A DNA stretch of 64,000 nucleotides from Typha latifolia (lineage: Eukaryota; Streptophyta; Magnoliopsida; Poales; Typhaceae). Below, in pieces: positions 1 through 12,225 of this stretch. Position 1 is the stretch's first letter. The number at the start of each line of letters is the position of its first letter. The translations under genes and the position numbers were made by a program. The notes beneath the pieces are model-generated. The model searched no databases. It had not been told where the DNA came from and was given only the letters and a program-made list of their open reading frames with translations. The DNA lies in assembly GCA_019914945.1 (NCBI GenBank), contig CM034107.1, forward strand, positions 10,726,001 to 10,790,000. The letters run 5' to 3'.

Positions 1-80
1 TGGATTTTTGCTTGATTTGGTGATCTGGAGGTAGGAAATGCCGATTCTTATGTTCTTTTTTCTTCTTATTTTTTTTATTC

Positions 81-554
81 ACAAATAACACCCTACATTT
101 TTTTGACTACAAATAAAGCCCCTTTTAATTACTTTTTTTTTATAAATAAACCCCTCCTATTTGCTAAAAATTAGCGAGAAACACCTTGTTTGATTATGAA
201 AAATATACGACAGAATGGAATAAAAAATATAATACTTCGACTAATTTCAACTGATACTTTAATATTTTCTTCCTTATCTCGTTGTTCTAATATGACTCTG
301 AGTTTTAAACGACAATAATTTTGAATTCATTGGTCTTGTGAGATTCGAAATTTAAATTCAATTTTAGTATTTTAGATGTTTGATTTTATCTTTTCTTTTT
401 TTTGAAATCATATTTTCATTTGCCTTCAAGCTGCATTTGAGGCATAATTTGGTTAGATAATAAAGTAAACCTGACGATTAAATTTTTAACAAACAGAGGA
501 CTTTATTTATAAGGCTCTATTTGTAATATATCTAAAATGTAGGGTGCTATTTGT
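81..554. mobile_element. Non-autonomous DNA element with long imperfect terminal inverted repeats
   Basis: The left end reads CAAATAACACCCTACATTTT and the right end carries its near-exact reverse complement, AAAATGTAGGGTGCTATTTG. The similarity continues inward for about 90 bases with small gaps. The interior is AT-rich and has no coding potential. Long inverted repeats without a transposase gene suggest a Mutator-like or other MITE-type element. I could not resolve a target-site duplication, so the exact ends and superfamily are uncertain. It lies in what should be an intron of the disulfide isomerase gene. Confidence 0.55.
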
Positions 555-1582
555 ATTCTTTTCCCTTTTTCCTGCATTTAGACCCATTTAAATCTCCTTC
601 GTTTACATATATGCCCCTCGAATCCCTTACTTTCTCTTTCAAAGCTAAGGGCTTGACTATAAACATTGAGAAAAGATTTAAACACTTCAGTAACCATATA
701 GAATGAAAGTTTCTACTCTAAACTCAAACGTTGACCATTTGTTGGTAAAAAGGCAAAAATACCCTTCGTTGATTAGTATATGTACATTGGTGTCTCTGTC
801 AATAAATAAGTTTTAGATTTTTTTTACTTGATGGTTAGTTGAAAGTAATTTATGGGGTGTGTACGGGTGCACATGTAATGCAACATATAGTGAGCTAATG
901 CTGGTTGGTTGAGTTTTTCTTTTCCTTATTTTTCTTGGTGAAATGCTTCATTGCTGTTTGTCTTTTTGTTAAAGTAATAATTTCGGTATTTTATTTCAAC
1001 ATTTTTAAGGTTAATAAACTGTTGGTAATCCATTGGATTAGAGTATTTGATCCTTTTTAAGGAGCATCCCGTTGACTATCTGACAATATAACTAAGTAGC
1101 CACTTGAAGCTATGAAAATGCTTGCCTGGCCAGATCCTTTTTCTTTATCCAATGGTTTTGTTGGAGGTTCTTGATTTATTGCTCGCCTTCTATCTTAAAA
1201 GATTCAGTAGTTGAATGAAGTTTCGATCTGTGATTCACTAGATCATTAAGTAGTTACTTAAAGATTTGCAGGTGAACACTGTTTAGACTTTGGTCTCACC
1301 TCTTCCATCTCCAATATATTTTTTACTTTATTTGCAGCTCATTTTTTGGTACTTCGTGTAGATATACGTTTCTGATTCCTGAAATTTACCAGTATGTGTA
1401 TACGTATTTATATATTGATTGCCTTTCTTTTTGTCTTCGCATTGTACTGCGCATGAGGGACTTATTCAACCATTTCACCAAGTCATTAAGTGAAATTGTG
1501 TCACTTTAATTTCTATCAAATTTTTTGTTTGTATTTGAAATGTTATTGAGTTTTATTCTATTAAGTTTTGGTTATGTTTATT
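555..1582. other. AT-rich intronic sequence of the disulfide isomerase gene
   Basis: I see no coding exon, RNA gene or clear repeat here. The stretch lies upstream of the exon at 4608, so I read it as intron. The exon that should precede 4608, encoding the signal peptide and the start of the first thioredoxin fold, is not visible anywhere in the window. It presumably lies to the left. Confidence 0.4.
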
Positions 1583-2580
1583 TGTAACGCCCCCGCCCAG
1601 CACGGACACGTGTACGCCCATGCGCCCACACGGTACGCGCGGCGCACGCGACAGGACGGGCGGGGCCCGTCACACACAGATACTCTCCTGTGCACGTATA
1701 ATCATGACATCACCAAATAAAATTTACTAACTTATCTATAATCACATAATCTATCACCAAATAAATCATACTATTAACCAAATAAACATGTTAACATATG
1801 AATATCCAAGTTCACAATAGTATATACTAGACCACTACATAATCTAGTAGGACCTACACCGGCCACAACAAACTATTAAGATACAACTAAAATGACTAAT
1901 ACAAGAATACACTATGATTCGACCTGTATTATACAAGTCATCGTCTAAAACAAAAGAGTACAAATATCAAGTACTTGTACAACTCGATTCTGATTAAACT
2001 ATCTTCTATACCATCTCGCGTCTATAGCTCACCTCATCTTTCTAAAATATTTCATCGGAATATCTCGAGTCAGTATCACGTACCATATTATATGTGGGGG
2101 TTAGAAAAGAAATAAGGAGAGTCATAAGCAAAAGACTCAGTGAATAGATCTTACCCCCGAATCAGTGATGCCAAACAGAAAGTAAATCATGTACTGGATA
2201 ATATGAATCAGAAAGCAGTATGATGCCATATATGAACATGTATATATGTATTCTCAATGACATATATATGAATGAAATCAATTCTCATGAATGAGCATAT
2301 TATATCCTCAGCCAAAAATATATCACATGATGAAATTATCATATAACATCACCGAATATAACAACATATCATGTATATCAATTATGATCCAATGATACTA
2401 GTCACATCAATGATGATGCATAATGCATGTCAATCACTAGATAATCTTATATGTCAGAGCTAGATATAGTTCACATATCTCTCACTATCACAATCATCCG
2501 TCTCAACTATGAATATCATCCACCATACTGGACTACGGTACCCGGCCCCAAACTCGATACACATCATGTCACAAGCTCAG

Positions 2581-2791
2581 AGCATACCCTGTCATACGCT
2601 AAGAGTATCTCTGAAGATAAATCATACCCTGCCATACGCTAATGGTATCTCTGTAGATAAATCATACCCTGTCATACGCATACCCTGCCATATGCTAAGG
2701 GTATATCAATGATAGTTGTACCCTGTCATACGCTAAGAGTGCAACCATCAGCCATCACCATACTCTGCCATACGCTAAGAGTATGTCCAAG
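2581..2791. repeat. Tandem hairpin-forming subrepeats within the LTR
   Basis: About five copies of a roughly 40-base unit share a core like ATACCCTGCCATACGCTAAG followed by GGTAT. Each core is itself an inverted repeat: ATACCCT pairs with AGGGTAT across an 11-base loop. In the last copy both arms have changed together (ATACTCT with AGAGTAT), so pairing is kept. One extra copy is truncated to the left arm (about 2664-2679). Confidence 0.7.
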
Positions 2792-4163
2792 CACTGCGCC
2801 CAGGACTAGATACCGTTCCAGCCATCACATCATATCACATCACATCACATACACATGTACTTTTATGATTTCCTATACATGATAAATCATATGCATATAT
2901 ATCCAGTACGACAACAGATTATGCAACTCAGGAATTTAGGTGGTAAAGAAGCCAAGAGAAAAATGATACAATGCCGACTCTAACCATGTATCTAACATAT
3001 ATATACTTTTGCTAGTCTATCACATGCATACTCATGATAGAGATCATTCCGACATAAAAACCATAACAGTATAATCATCTCTATATATCACCAATGTACT
3101 TATATCTCAAATCAGCCTAATCAAATGCATGATAAAATATGTTTGACTGAAATCATCTTTATATAAAGTTATATAATCATGCTAGAGGCCAAAACATGCG
3201 TGTACATAAGATATAATATATCCTAATTTGAGAAAGGCGTCTAGGAGATAAGACTACTCACCACCACTGCAAATATCAAACAACTACTCGTTCACGTTGC
3301 TACGACAATGATCAAACATCGATAGCTAAGTCCACGGGATCCTGAACAGGGGGGTCGGAATCTGAAATTATTTAAGTAGTATGATATTAGCCGTTTATCT
3401 GATTAAAATCCGTTCATGTAATATATGATGATTTAGAAGGTTTTAGAATTTTTACTTATCTTTATTACTAGCTAGATTTTTAACTACAGATAAAAATAAA
3501 AATAAAAATATAGATGAAAACCTAACTATAATTATATCTTGATTAATTAAAGATTACTTTATAAAATAATAAATAAATACATAAGCCTAGTATTTTATTT
3601 GTTACAAAAATAACAATATATAATAATATAATTACTTAAAATGTATATCATAAGAATATTAGAATATAAATCTAATAATTATAATTTACAAATCTATCTA
3701 TTAATCTAATATACATATAAATAAATAAATAAATAAATATAAGTATTACCTATATTTATGTGTAATAGTTTATAACCTAATTAATCATCAATAAACTTTA
3801 ATTAACAATAATCATAATGATGATTATGTATTATTATTAAAATAAATAATGTCTAAATCTATTTGTATTAATTAAGACAGAAATACCTAAATAAATAAAT
3901 AATAAAATTAAAAAGGATAATGGATCACTAGTACTAGTGCTGGGCTTGGCCCAGCACTGTTGCAGAAAAATAAGAAGAGAAGAAGCAGCTGAGGAAGAAG
4001 AAGAAAAGAAGGAAGAAGACGGAAGAAGAAGAAGAGAAGAGAAGAAGGGAAGAAAGAGGAGGGAGGTGCGAACTCGGGTCGGCGGGGAGGGCACTGGCAG
4101 TTGGTGGCCAGCCAGCTGCCGGCCTCTCGCTGGCGGCTCGGCTTTGACAGGCCCGAGCCCAAA

Positions 4164-4166
<3 letters not shown>

Positions 4167-4207
<41 letters not shown>

Positions 4208-4228
4208 GAGAGAGTGAGAGAGAGAGGA
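4167..4228. repeat. (GA)n microsatellite
   Basis: A long run of GA dinucleotides with two interruptions lies near the 3' end of the putative LTR. Further GA runs follow at about 4288-4336. These create artefactual open frames rich in Ser-Leu on the minus strand. Confidence 0.9.
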
Positions 4229-4607
4229 GGCTCACCGTGTTAGTGGAGGTGGCAGCAGCGGCGGTCGCAGGCCGACGACGGCAGTGGGAGAGAGAGAGAG
4301 AGAAAGAGATATTTAGAGGGAGAGAGAGAGAGAGAGAAGCGGCGGGGGAGTTTGGCGGCGGCTGGGCGGCGCTGGGGCCAGCCACGGCCAATTAGTAGCA
4401 TCCGAATGGTTGCGGCCACGCTAGGGGGTGCGTGGCACCCCCACACCATGCGGTGTGGCCGACCTCGTGCCATGCAAAACTAATTTTTTTTTTTTTTTTT
4501 TTTTTAAGGCTAGGTTGTTACATTATTTTCATAGCTCATTAAATTTTTTAAGAGGCAACCATAACTTGTGTTACTGATTGTGCTACTACGTTTTCTATTG
4601 TCGATAG

Positions 4608-7600
4608 GTGTGGTCATTGCAAGAGACTTGCTCCTGAGGTAATACTTTCTTAAACAGAAATCATCAATGTTTGAAATTTAAGTTTATTATGTCCTTTGAA
4701 ACTTTAACTTAAAGCCTACAATATTACTTTGCTACTGATGCTTTCCTCGGTATTCTGTTGCAGTATGAGAAGGCTGCTTCAGTACTAAGTAAGCAGGACC
4801 CACCAATTGTTCTTGCTAAGGTTGATGCCAATGAAGAGAAAAACAAAGAACTCGCCAATAAGTATGAGGTGCAGGGCTTTCCAACAATTAAGATCATAAG
4901 AAATCAAGGGAATGACGTCCAAGAGTATAATGGTCCTAGAGAAGCTGATGGTATAGTCAACTATTTGAAGAAACAAGTTGGTCCTGCTTCTACTGAGATA
5001 AAATCAAAAGAGGATGCTGGTAACTTAATTAATGAGAAGACTATCTTTGTTGTAAGTTCATATATTCTTCCTCTGGCTTTTTCTAAATAAAAAACCCTCC
5101 AAATCCAACCACCCAGAGATCCTGCACTCTTATGACAAGCCTTATTGACGTAAAGTACCAAACATGAATGTAGGTTGGAGTGTTTCCTGAATATAGTGGT
5201 AATGAGTTTGAGAACTTCATGGCAGTAGCTGAGAAATTGCGAACAGACTATGACTTTGGTCATACTTTGGATGCTAAGTTCCTTCCACGTGGTGACTTGA
5301 CAGTGAAAGGGCCTCTAGTTAGGCTATTTAAACCATTTGATGAACTCTTTGTTGATTTACAGGTAAGTTTGACTTCTCAAGTTTTTATTGTATGTATTTT
5401 GTTAATGAGCATACACAAATTAATATATATATATATATGCATTTTTATAATTCTTAGAAGAAAATAATAATAGACAAATAAAATTAGTGTAATTGAACGT
5501 CTATAACATTTTTTTGCTGTTGCTATACAAAAGCTATTTTTTTTTACTAACAGACTTGTTTCAATAACTTTTTGTAGGATTTTGATGTGGATGCAATAAA
5601 GAATTTTATTGAAGCTGCTACAATGCCTATGGTCGTGACTTTTGATAACGATCCCAGCAACCATCCTTACCTCATAAAATTCTTCACTACTACTACCACG
5701 AAAGTAAGAACCCTCTGATATGAGATGACATAGATAATAAACCTGGCACCTTGTTAATTTGTTTTTATTTAAAGTTTAGATCGTGAGCGAAGATATTATT
5801 AAGTGGTTGATGCATAAACAGAGATAATTTCAGTATTCATTAAATCCTCTTACTCTTTGCAATATGGCCAACTACTCCTTTTTTCTGTTATTTTAATATT
5901 ATTTTATGACTTTCCTCGATCATTTCTACTGAGCAATAGTTTATATTCTTTTCCTTGATGCTAAAATTAGCATACTTGTGACCTGCATAAATGTTATACT
6001 GTCTTGGTAGGAGTGCAACTGAAATCAAGATGATAGGTTTACCTGCTATTACGTGCTAGTTGAGTCTACTGTTGAACATGATGCTACTTAAGTGATTGAC
6101 AGAAAACTTCTGATGCATCTTTCTTTTCTTTTTCTTTTTTCTGAATCTAATGCTATAATATCATATGTCGTTTTTTTTATCCTAATTGCACAAGGAACAT
6201 GATTATTTATTCTTCGGGCATTGGTGATGTACAGGCTATGCTTTTCTTGAATTTTGGCGACGAGACATTTGAAACATTTAAGTCCAAGATCCAGGAAGCT
6301 GCTGAGCTCTATAAGGGGAAGAACATAAGCTTCCTGATTGGTGATCGTGATGCAAGCCGTGGTGCTTTACAGGTTTTTATTTGTAACCTATGTTTTCCTT
6401 CGTTTCTGTTTTTGCAAGCTTACTAAATAGTTCTCCAATAAATTTCATATTCACATGCTTCAATTATCAGTTTTTTGGACTTAAAGAAGATCAAGTGCCT
6501 GTCATCGTCATACAAGAGAACGATGGCCAGAAGTATCTTAAACCAAACCTGGAGCCCATTGAAATTGTATCTTGGCTGAAGGAGTACAAGGTATGAACTA
6601 CAGAATTTGCCTGGGAAAAATGTTATATTCCATTATTCCCTATCTAGGATAGCTTGTTCTTTTCTCTAGAATTTGTTATCTATGCTAACATTATGCTCAT
6701 TCCTTCTAAATAGTTTGCTCACTGCTTGTCGAGTAAGACAAATTCATTAACTTGGAAAGATTATTAGGCAATTATTTTCTAATTTTCTGAATTTGTTATA
6801 TGCATCTAGGATGGCACCTTGACACCATTCAGGAAATCAGAGCCAATTCCGGAGGACAACAATGGGCCTGTCAAGGTTGTCGTTGCTGATAGCTTTCATG
6901 ATGTGGTTTTTAACTCTGGCAAAAATGGTTGGTTCTTCTCATTGTACTTTAAAAAACATGCATCTTTTCCTCTTTTATGTATTTGGACCTTCTTCTGCTT
7001 TCATTATTGCAAGTGGCCAAAAATTTGTTGTACATTTCCAAATGCTTAGGAAGTAACTTATTTAGTTCTTATAAGCTCATAATTAAATGGCTTCTGGTCA
7101 GTGGATTTGCTTTTTCTCGAATCAAAATTCAAAATCATTATTTCTGCTACTCTCCTTTTTTACTTTCTTGTGTGGGCTGACCGCTACCGGTAATTATTGG
7201 TGCTGATAGTATTATGATAGTGATTGATTTTAGTCATGCAAGATATAACTCAATAAGAACAGGGCTTGTGACAACAAAAGAAAAAAAATTAAAAAATTAG
7301 CAGAAGAGAAACCTCTGTTATGTGGATTAAGTTTGCTAATGAGGAAACCAGGAAACGGTCACATAAGTTCTACCAGTTTGCAATCAGAATGATGGATAGA
7401 AGGTTGCTATTCATCTTTGGGTTCCAAAATTCTCGTTCCTAATTATTATTGTAATATGCTTCACTCTTCATCACAATTCTCAATGTCAAATAAATTTGTA
7501 ATATTTTTCCCATTATAATATCACTTCTGGTGCAAGATGAGCAAATTCTTCTTTTTCTGTTGTGTTTTGGTAGAAGGTTCATTTCTTCTTTTCTCAGTAG

Positions 7601-8354
7601 CAGAAGTGGTGTGATTATTATTTACAGGTTGCAGTAGACTGATTGCGGAATAATGTAGAACTTCTAATATGAAGAATTGATCTATATGTCATATCCATCT
7701 TCTTTTTATCTCTTTATATCGCTTTTATTATGTTGAAGCTTATACTTCTTGTTCTGTCCGTACTACATTGTCCACTGATTTTGCCATACATGACTATTTC
7801 ACTGCAGTTCTTCTTGATTTTTATGCACCCTGGTGTGAACACTGCGAGGAACTAGAGCCAATCTTGGAGGAAGTAGCTGTCTCGTTCAAAAATGACAATG
7901 ATGTTATCATCGCAAAGATGGTAAGCTTCCTCTTGTGCTGACCTTTTTTTAGCATAACAATGACTCGTTCTGCTGATATTTGAGCTCACAAATAATTATT
8001 AGTTCTTGTTTAGTTTTGCTCTTTTTTTTGGTAAAAGGAATGTTCTGTTATGCTTTTCTTTTTCTTTTCTTTTTTCTTACAAAGATAATCATATTCATCT
8101 AAACCAAGTTCACTATGTTTAAACTTATTTCTTTTCAATTTCCATTGAGAAATATCTTTTGGTTGTAGGATGCTACTGCAAATGATGTCCCAAAGGACTT
8201 TAACCTTCAGAGCTATCCAACTCTTTACTTTAATTCGGCTAGTGGAAAGCTTCTGAGTTATGATGGTACTAAGACAGCTGAGGCGATCATTGATTTTGTT
8301 CAGAAGAATAAGGATACAACTACTCCATCTGAGTCCATAAAAGATGAATTATGA
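4608..8354 (+). CDS. PDIL1: Protein disulfide isomerase, PDIL1 class, ER lumen (5' part outside window)
   Basis: Oxidoreductase and isomerase that forms and reshuffles disulfides of proteins folding in the ER. Coding exons read by eye: 4608-4638, 4764-5051, 5174-5362, 5578-5703, 6235-6372, 6471-6590, 6810-6927, 7808-7920 and 8169-8354. All junctions keep frame, giving 435 residues after a split Trp codon. The first exon encodes [10 protein letters not shown], the canonical active site of domain a. Its cis-Pro motif GFPT follows in the second exon. The b and b' thioredoxin folds span roughly the third to sixth exons. Domain a' starts in the seventh, and its active site reads [10 protein letters not shown] instead of the usual CGHC. 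Its cis-Pro motif is SYPT. The protein ends KDEL then TGA, the ER retention signal. The exon with the signal peptide is not in the window. The upstream intron exceeds 4.6 kb because of the LTR insertion. Confidence 0.95.
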
Positions 8355-9265
8355 TCCAGGTGCGTTATCATTGTATACTTTATTACACACTACTTTGTCA
8401 TTACATTGGTTAGCCTGTCAGTGTTTTTGCTTGAAGTTTTCCTGTATGAACACTAACACATGGAGCTTATCATTGTATTCCCCGATAAAATTTAATTCCT
8501 CTGACCTGGAGCTTATCATTGTATTCCATAGCATGGATATTGACTGCACCTGGTTGCTTGGTTCCGTCAATTACTTCTGCTAATTATCATCAACTCATTT
8601 GGTAAACTTTTTTTTACCATTCGTTGTGAACTCCCTTATAATCTTATCCCACTATAAAGGTAGTTGCTTGGCAAGATTGAAATATTGGCATAGACTAAGT
8701 ACCAAGTTTGTCTGTATAGGAGATTATATCAGGGGTAGAGATGTGTACATAAGGTACTGAGGATAGAAACTACTTGTTAATTACTTATGCATTCAAACTT
8801 CAAAGTTCTAAGATTTGTCAATATATGAATCTCTCTTAAGTTAAAGAAAAATTCCCTGCATCTGCATCAAATACTCTGTAGTGTCAAAATTTAGTGCTTG
8901 TTCGACAGAATTGTAATTCTTGTTACTCTTTTTTATCGACTCATATCTGTTTATCTTTCCATAGTACAAATCAAGGTACCATTTTATACTAGCAGAAGAA
9001 AAATTAATCCTGCTTCTCTTGCAGAAAACTGATATAACTTGTGACGACAGAGAAACTATACGCGTTCAATTTGAGCCCATGTCTACAACTTTCAAGCAAA
9101 GTTTTGTGAGATGTATTAGAAGAAGTTCCTCTCTTTTTTTTTTTTTTTTTTGTTTTGTTTTTTGGAATTTTCAGGTCTGACAGTCCATAACGTTCCATTC
9201 ATAGTTCATTGGGTTAGTTTCTGTAATGAAAATTGATTATGATATTCTCATTATATAATAAATGG
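8355..9265 (+). other. Probable spliced 3' UTR of the disulfide isomerase gene
   Basis: Four bases after the stop codon the sequence reads CCAG followed by GTGCG, a possible donor. A pyrimidine-rich tract ending TTGCAG lies at about 9014-9024, a good acceptor. An AATAAA-like signal occurs near 9256. This suggests a 3' UTR intron of about 660 bases, but only transcript data could show it. Confidence 0.4.
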
Positions 9266-9622
9266 AATGGTTCATCTTTCTTTTACCATTTCTATGTCAA
9301 ATTTCTGGATGGTTAATAAAAGATTTATAAAGATCTCAGTGGCTATGAGCAAAATATTATTCCCATATCAATTACCATTAATAATCCATGGTCAAACAAT
9401 TTATTTAAATAAATAAATTTCTTAAAAGATTATATATGAGATAATTCAACTCTTCAAATATCACAATTTTTTATATATACTTTTTAAAACTTTTTTTTAC
9501 CACATGTATCCCTGATTTAAAAGTTTTTTTTTTATTTTTAATTTAGAGGTCTGTATATATTTTTTTTTATGTATATATGATGATATGGGAATCGAACTAA
9601 TCCGCGGAGTTGGAAAAGAAAC

Positions 9623-12225
9623 ATGGACCTGGACGCAGTGAAGCGATCACTGGAACCCAATCCCTCCTCTTCTTCTTCCTCCTATTTGCCACCACAATTC
9701 TACGAATCCCTCGTCGTCCATGGCCTCCGTGTAGACTCTGTCGAGCCCGGTCGCGTCCTCTGCTCCCTCTCCATCCCTCCTAACCTCGCCGTAAAACCCT
9801 TCGCGCTCCATCTCCATTTTACTCTCTTCCTTAGGGTTTTGATCTCTTCGTCTTGATCTCGGTCTGTTTGCAGAGCTCGGGAAGCTACCTCCACGGCGGG
9901 GTCGTGGCGACCTTGGCAGATGTTGTGGGCTCCACCGTGATCTTCTGTAGTGGGTTTCAGACCAGTGGTGTCTCGTTGGAGATTAACGTCTCCTACTTGG
10001 ATGTCGCCTTTATTAACGTGAGTATTTGGTTTCTTTCCTTTTACCTCTAGATCATAGCCGTTCCTGGTAGAGTGGGCTCAGTTTTGATACAAATTAGATC
10101 GAAACACCATAACATTGGAATTCCTTGAGTTGGTTAATTTAAAATAGAAGACAACCGTTTCAATTCGAAAGATCTTAATTTGATCCTCTGGTGAATCTAT
10201 TCTTATGGTTGAGATAGTCTAGAAGTTGGAATTTTGTGAAATCTGATAATAGAATACCCTATTTAGTTTTGCAAATAATGTTCTTTTTCTTGTCTTGTTT
10301 ACTTCGGAGGGAAGAGACATGTCTGAGTAGGACTGTATAGGCTATTATTAGTTGCTTTAGAAAAAAATTCAGAATTTACCATATATTGCTAGTTCTTTGC
10401 TAATTTGATCAATACGACTGTCAAGTTTAGTTTGTGTTAGGCTAATAATAGGGATTCTTGTTATTTTGTTCCATTTTGTGAAAGAAAACACTAGAAGTTC
10501 TCAATGGACACTGGTGGGAAAGACTCATGATTCAGATCAACTTAACAGTTAATGATACATTTATGTAGAATTTCACCTTGATTGTGGGATTTCTTATCAC
10601 CCATTTATGTGGGTGTTATGGATTATACGATGATAAAAGCACCACAAATTTTTCATAAGTCATAATGTGCAACACTTTCATCAGGTTCAATGTTCTTATT
10701 CTATTATGCAATGGTGCAAGTAATGCTTTGGCGCATGTTGACCATGCATCTTATATAACTATAAAAAGGGCGTTCCAGGGGACAAATATGCATCCTTACT
10801 CCAATTTATGAGGAGACTATTTCTAAGGCTTGAGCCCATGACCTCTTATGCTTAAGCACTGGTTTGTTTTCTTTTTGTTGTATTCTATAGTTCCTCTTGT
10901 TGCATTCTCATTTCTTGTGCAAACTCATCTTGTTCTTTTTTTTTTCTTCGATTTTCTTAATTGCTATTATAAGAAGCATTGATTTTATTGAAGTAGAAGG
11001 TTTACTGGGGGGCAGGGGTAGAGAAGATGGCGTAGGAGGAAGTAGTAAGAAAGAGCATGACAAGACTATGTCTAGCAAATAAATTTGCACAAAATAAGAC
11101 TGAAATGGAGGAAAATGATTTGTTTCTAGCACCTCCTAAATCTTCAAGAACCGGGTACCAATTCGATGTGTTTTGTACAATGACTTTGAAAATCTTAGTT
11201 GTGCGGCATTCCGGATGGCTTCAATTATGAACAATGGAATGTATGTGGATGTCAAATTGATGTAGTGAATATAATTAGCAAAGGATACCTGAAGTTTCAC
11301 TTTGGAATAAACTGTGGATAATACTTGTTGAACATTAACTTTTTCTTTTGCTAAAAACAGTAAGAAATGTTGTTTATTCCTCTTCATTGCATGTGATTTT
11401 CCAATGTTTTAATCTTGAACTGGTCTCTCTTTTACCCTTGCTCTACAATGCATACCTCCTTTTGTTAGTTGCTCCATTATTAGTCTGGTTACTTGCTTGG
11501 ATCTTATGGTAATTGCTTCCTGCAAAATCATTATATTGTTGCAGCAAGTAAACAACTTGTTTGGATTTGATAGCGGGTAGTAGAAGGTTTTGAAACCTTG
11601 AATTCTAGTTCCAACCTTCAGTTCAGGTTGTGGTTTTATTTGATTGTCTTATAAACTATCTAGTAGAGATGGTGCTTCATCTTGCACGTTATCGTGCACA
11701 GAATTACTTATTCCGTCGCACTACTTTCCCAACGATAATGCGTTAACTATTATCAAATATGATGCTAACGTCTCAATAAAAAGTCGATGCAATTAACGAT
11801 TGATTTAGTTTGAGCTTTAAACCTTGAATGCTTTAGGTCCTGTAAGCTGTTGCTGATAGGTTTTATTTATGCAGCTCATTCTTCTCCTCACTTATCTTTT
11901 TTGGAGTTAGCTTACTACTTTCGAATTCCTGTCAGGAATGTGTCTAGGTGGAGAAAGTAACTCCCAGTTCCTATGATGTAATTTTGTATTTGCCTAGTAA
12001 AATCTGCATATAATTGGCTTTTCTTCTGTCAAAATTTTTTAGAGGCAAGTTTAATGTGGAATCTGTGACTGTTTGGTTAACCAGGAAGAGATCGAGATTG
12101 AGGGCAAGCTGTTGCATGCTGGAAAAGCAGTGGCAGTCACCTCCATAGATTTCAGGAAGAAGACTGGGAAGATGATAGCCCAGGCTCGTCATACAAAGTA
12201 TCTTGCAGTATCCAGCAAATTATGA
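9623..12225 (+). CDS. Acyl-CoA thioesterase, hotdog fold (ACOT13/PaaI-like), predicted peroxisomal
   Basis: Three coding exons: 9623-9790, 9874-10017 and 12085-12225, all phase 0, giving 150 residues. Hydrolyses an acyl-CoA thioester; the substrate cannot be read from the sequence. The hotdog active-site segment is clear in exon 2: LHGGVVATLAD at residues 62-72, with His63, Gly64 and Asp72 matching the catalytic HGG...D motif of ACOT13-type enzymes. Exon 3 carries the conserved tail with TSIDF, TGKMIAQARHTKYL and the last three residues SKL, a textbook PTS1 peroxisome import signal. Plant peroxisomes contain such thioesterases, including one acting on DHNA-CoA in phylloquinone synthesis, but I cannot tell which subfamily this is. 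The start codon is the first ATG and is followed by a Ser-rich stretch. Intron 2 is about 2.07 kb. A damaged tandem copy lies 4.3 kb downstream. Confidence 0.9.

Larger units (their letters stand above)
1583..4522. mobile_element. Putative solo LTR (about 2.94 kb) inside a disulfide isomerase intron
   Basis: The element starts TGTAAC and ends GTTACA, the TG...CA ends with short inverted repeat typical of an LTR. It is flanked on both sides by a perfect 5-base duplication TTATT (1578-1582 and 4523-4527). No gag or pol coding sequence and no second LTR are visible, so a solo LTR left by recombination is the simplest reading. The C-rich start and long LTR resemble Tekay/Del-type Gypsy elements, but that assignment is from memory. 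Inside are short tandem hairpin repeats (2581-2791), a purine-rich tract (about 3965-4070), GA microsatellites (4167-4345) and an oligo-T run near 4480-4505. Confidence 0.75.

Noticed and set aside
2581..2791. Regularly spaced short repeats resembling a CRISPR array
   Set aside because: Repeats vary, the spacers are themselves repeated, and the array lies inside a plant LTR. It is a hairpin subrepeat array.
3837..4391. 184-residue minus-strand open frame rich in Ser-Leu repeats
   Set aside because: It is produced by the GA microsatellites inside the putative LTR, with no conserved domain.
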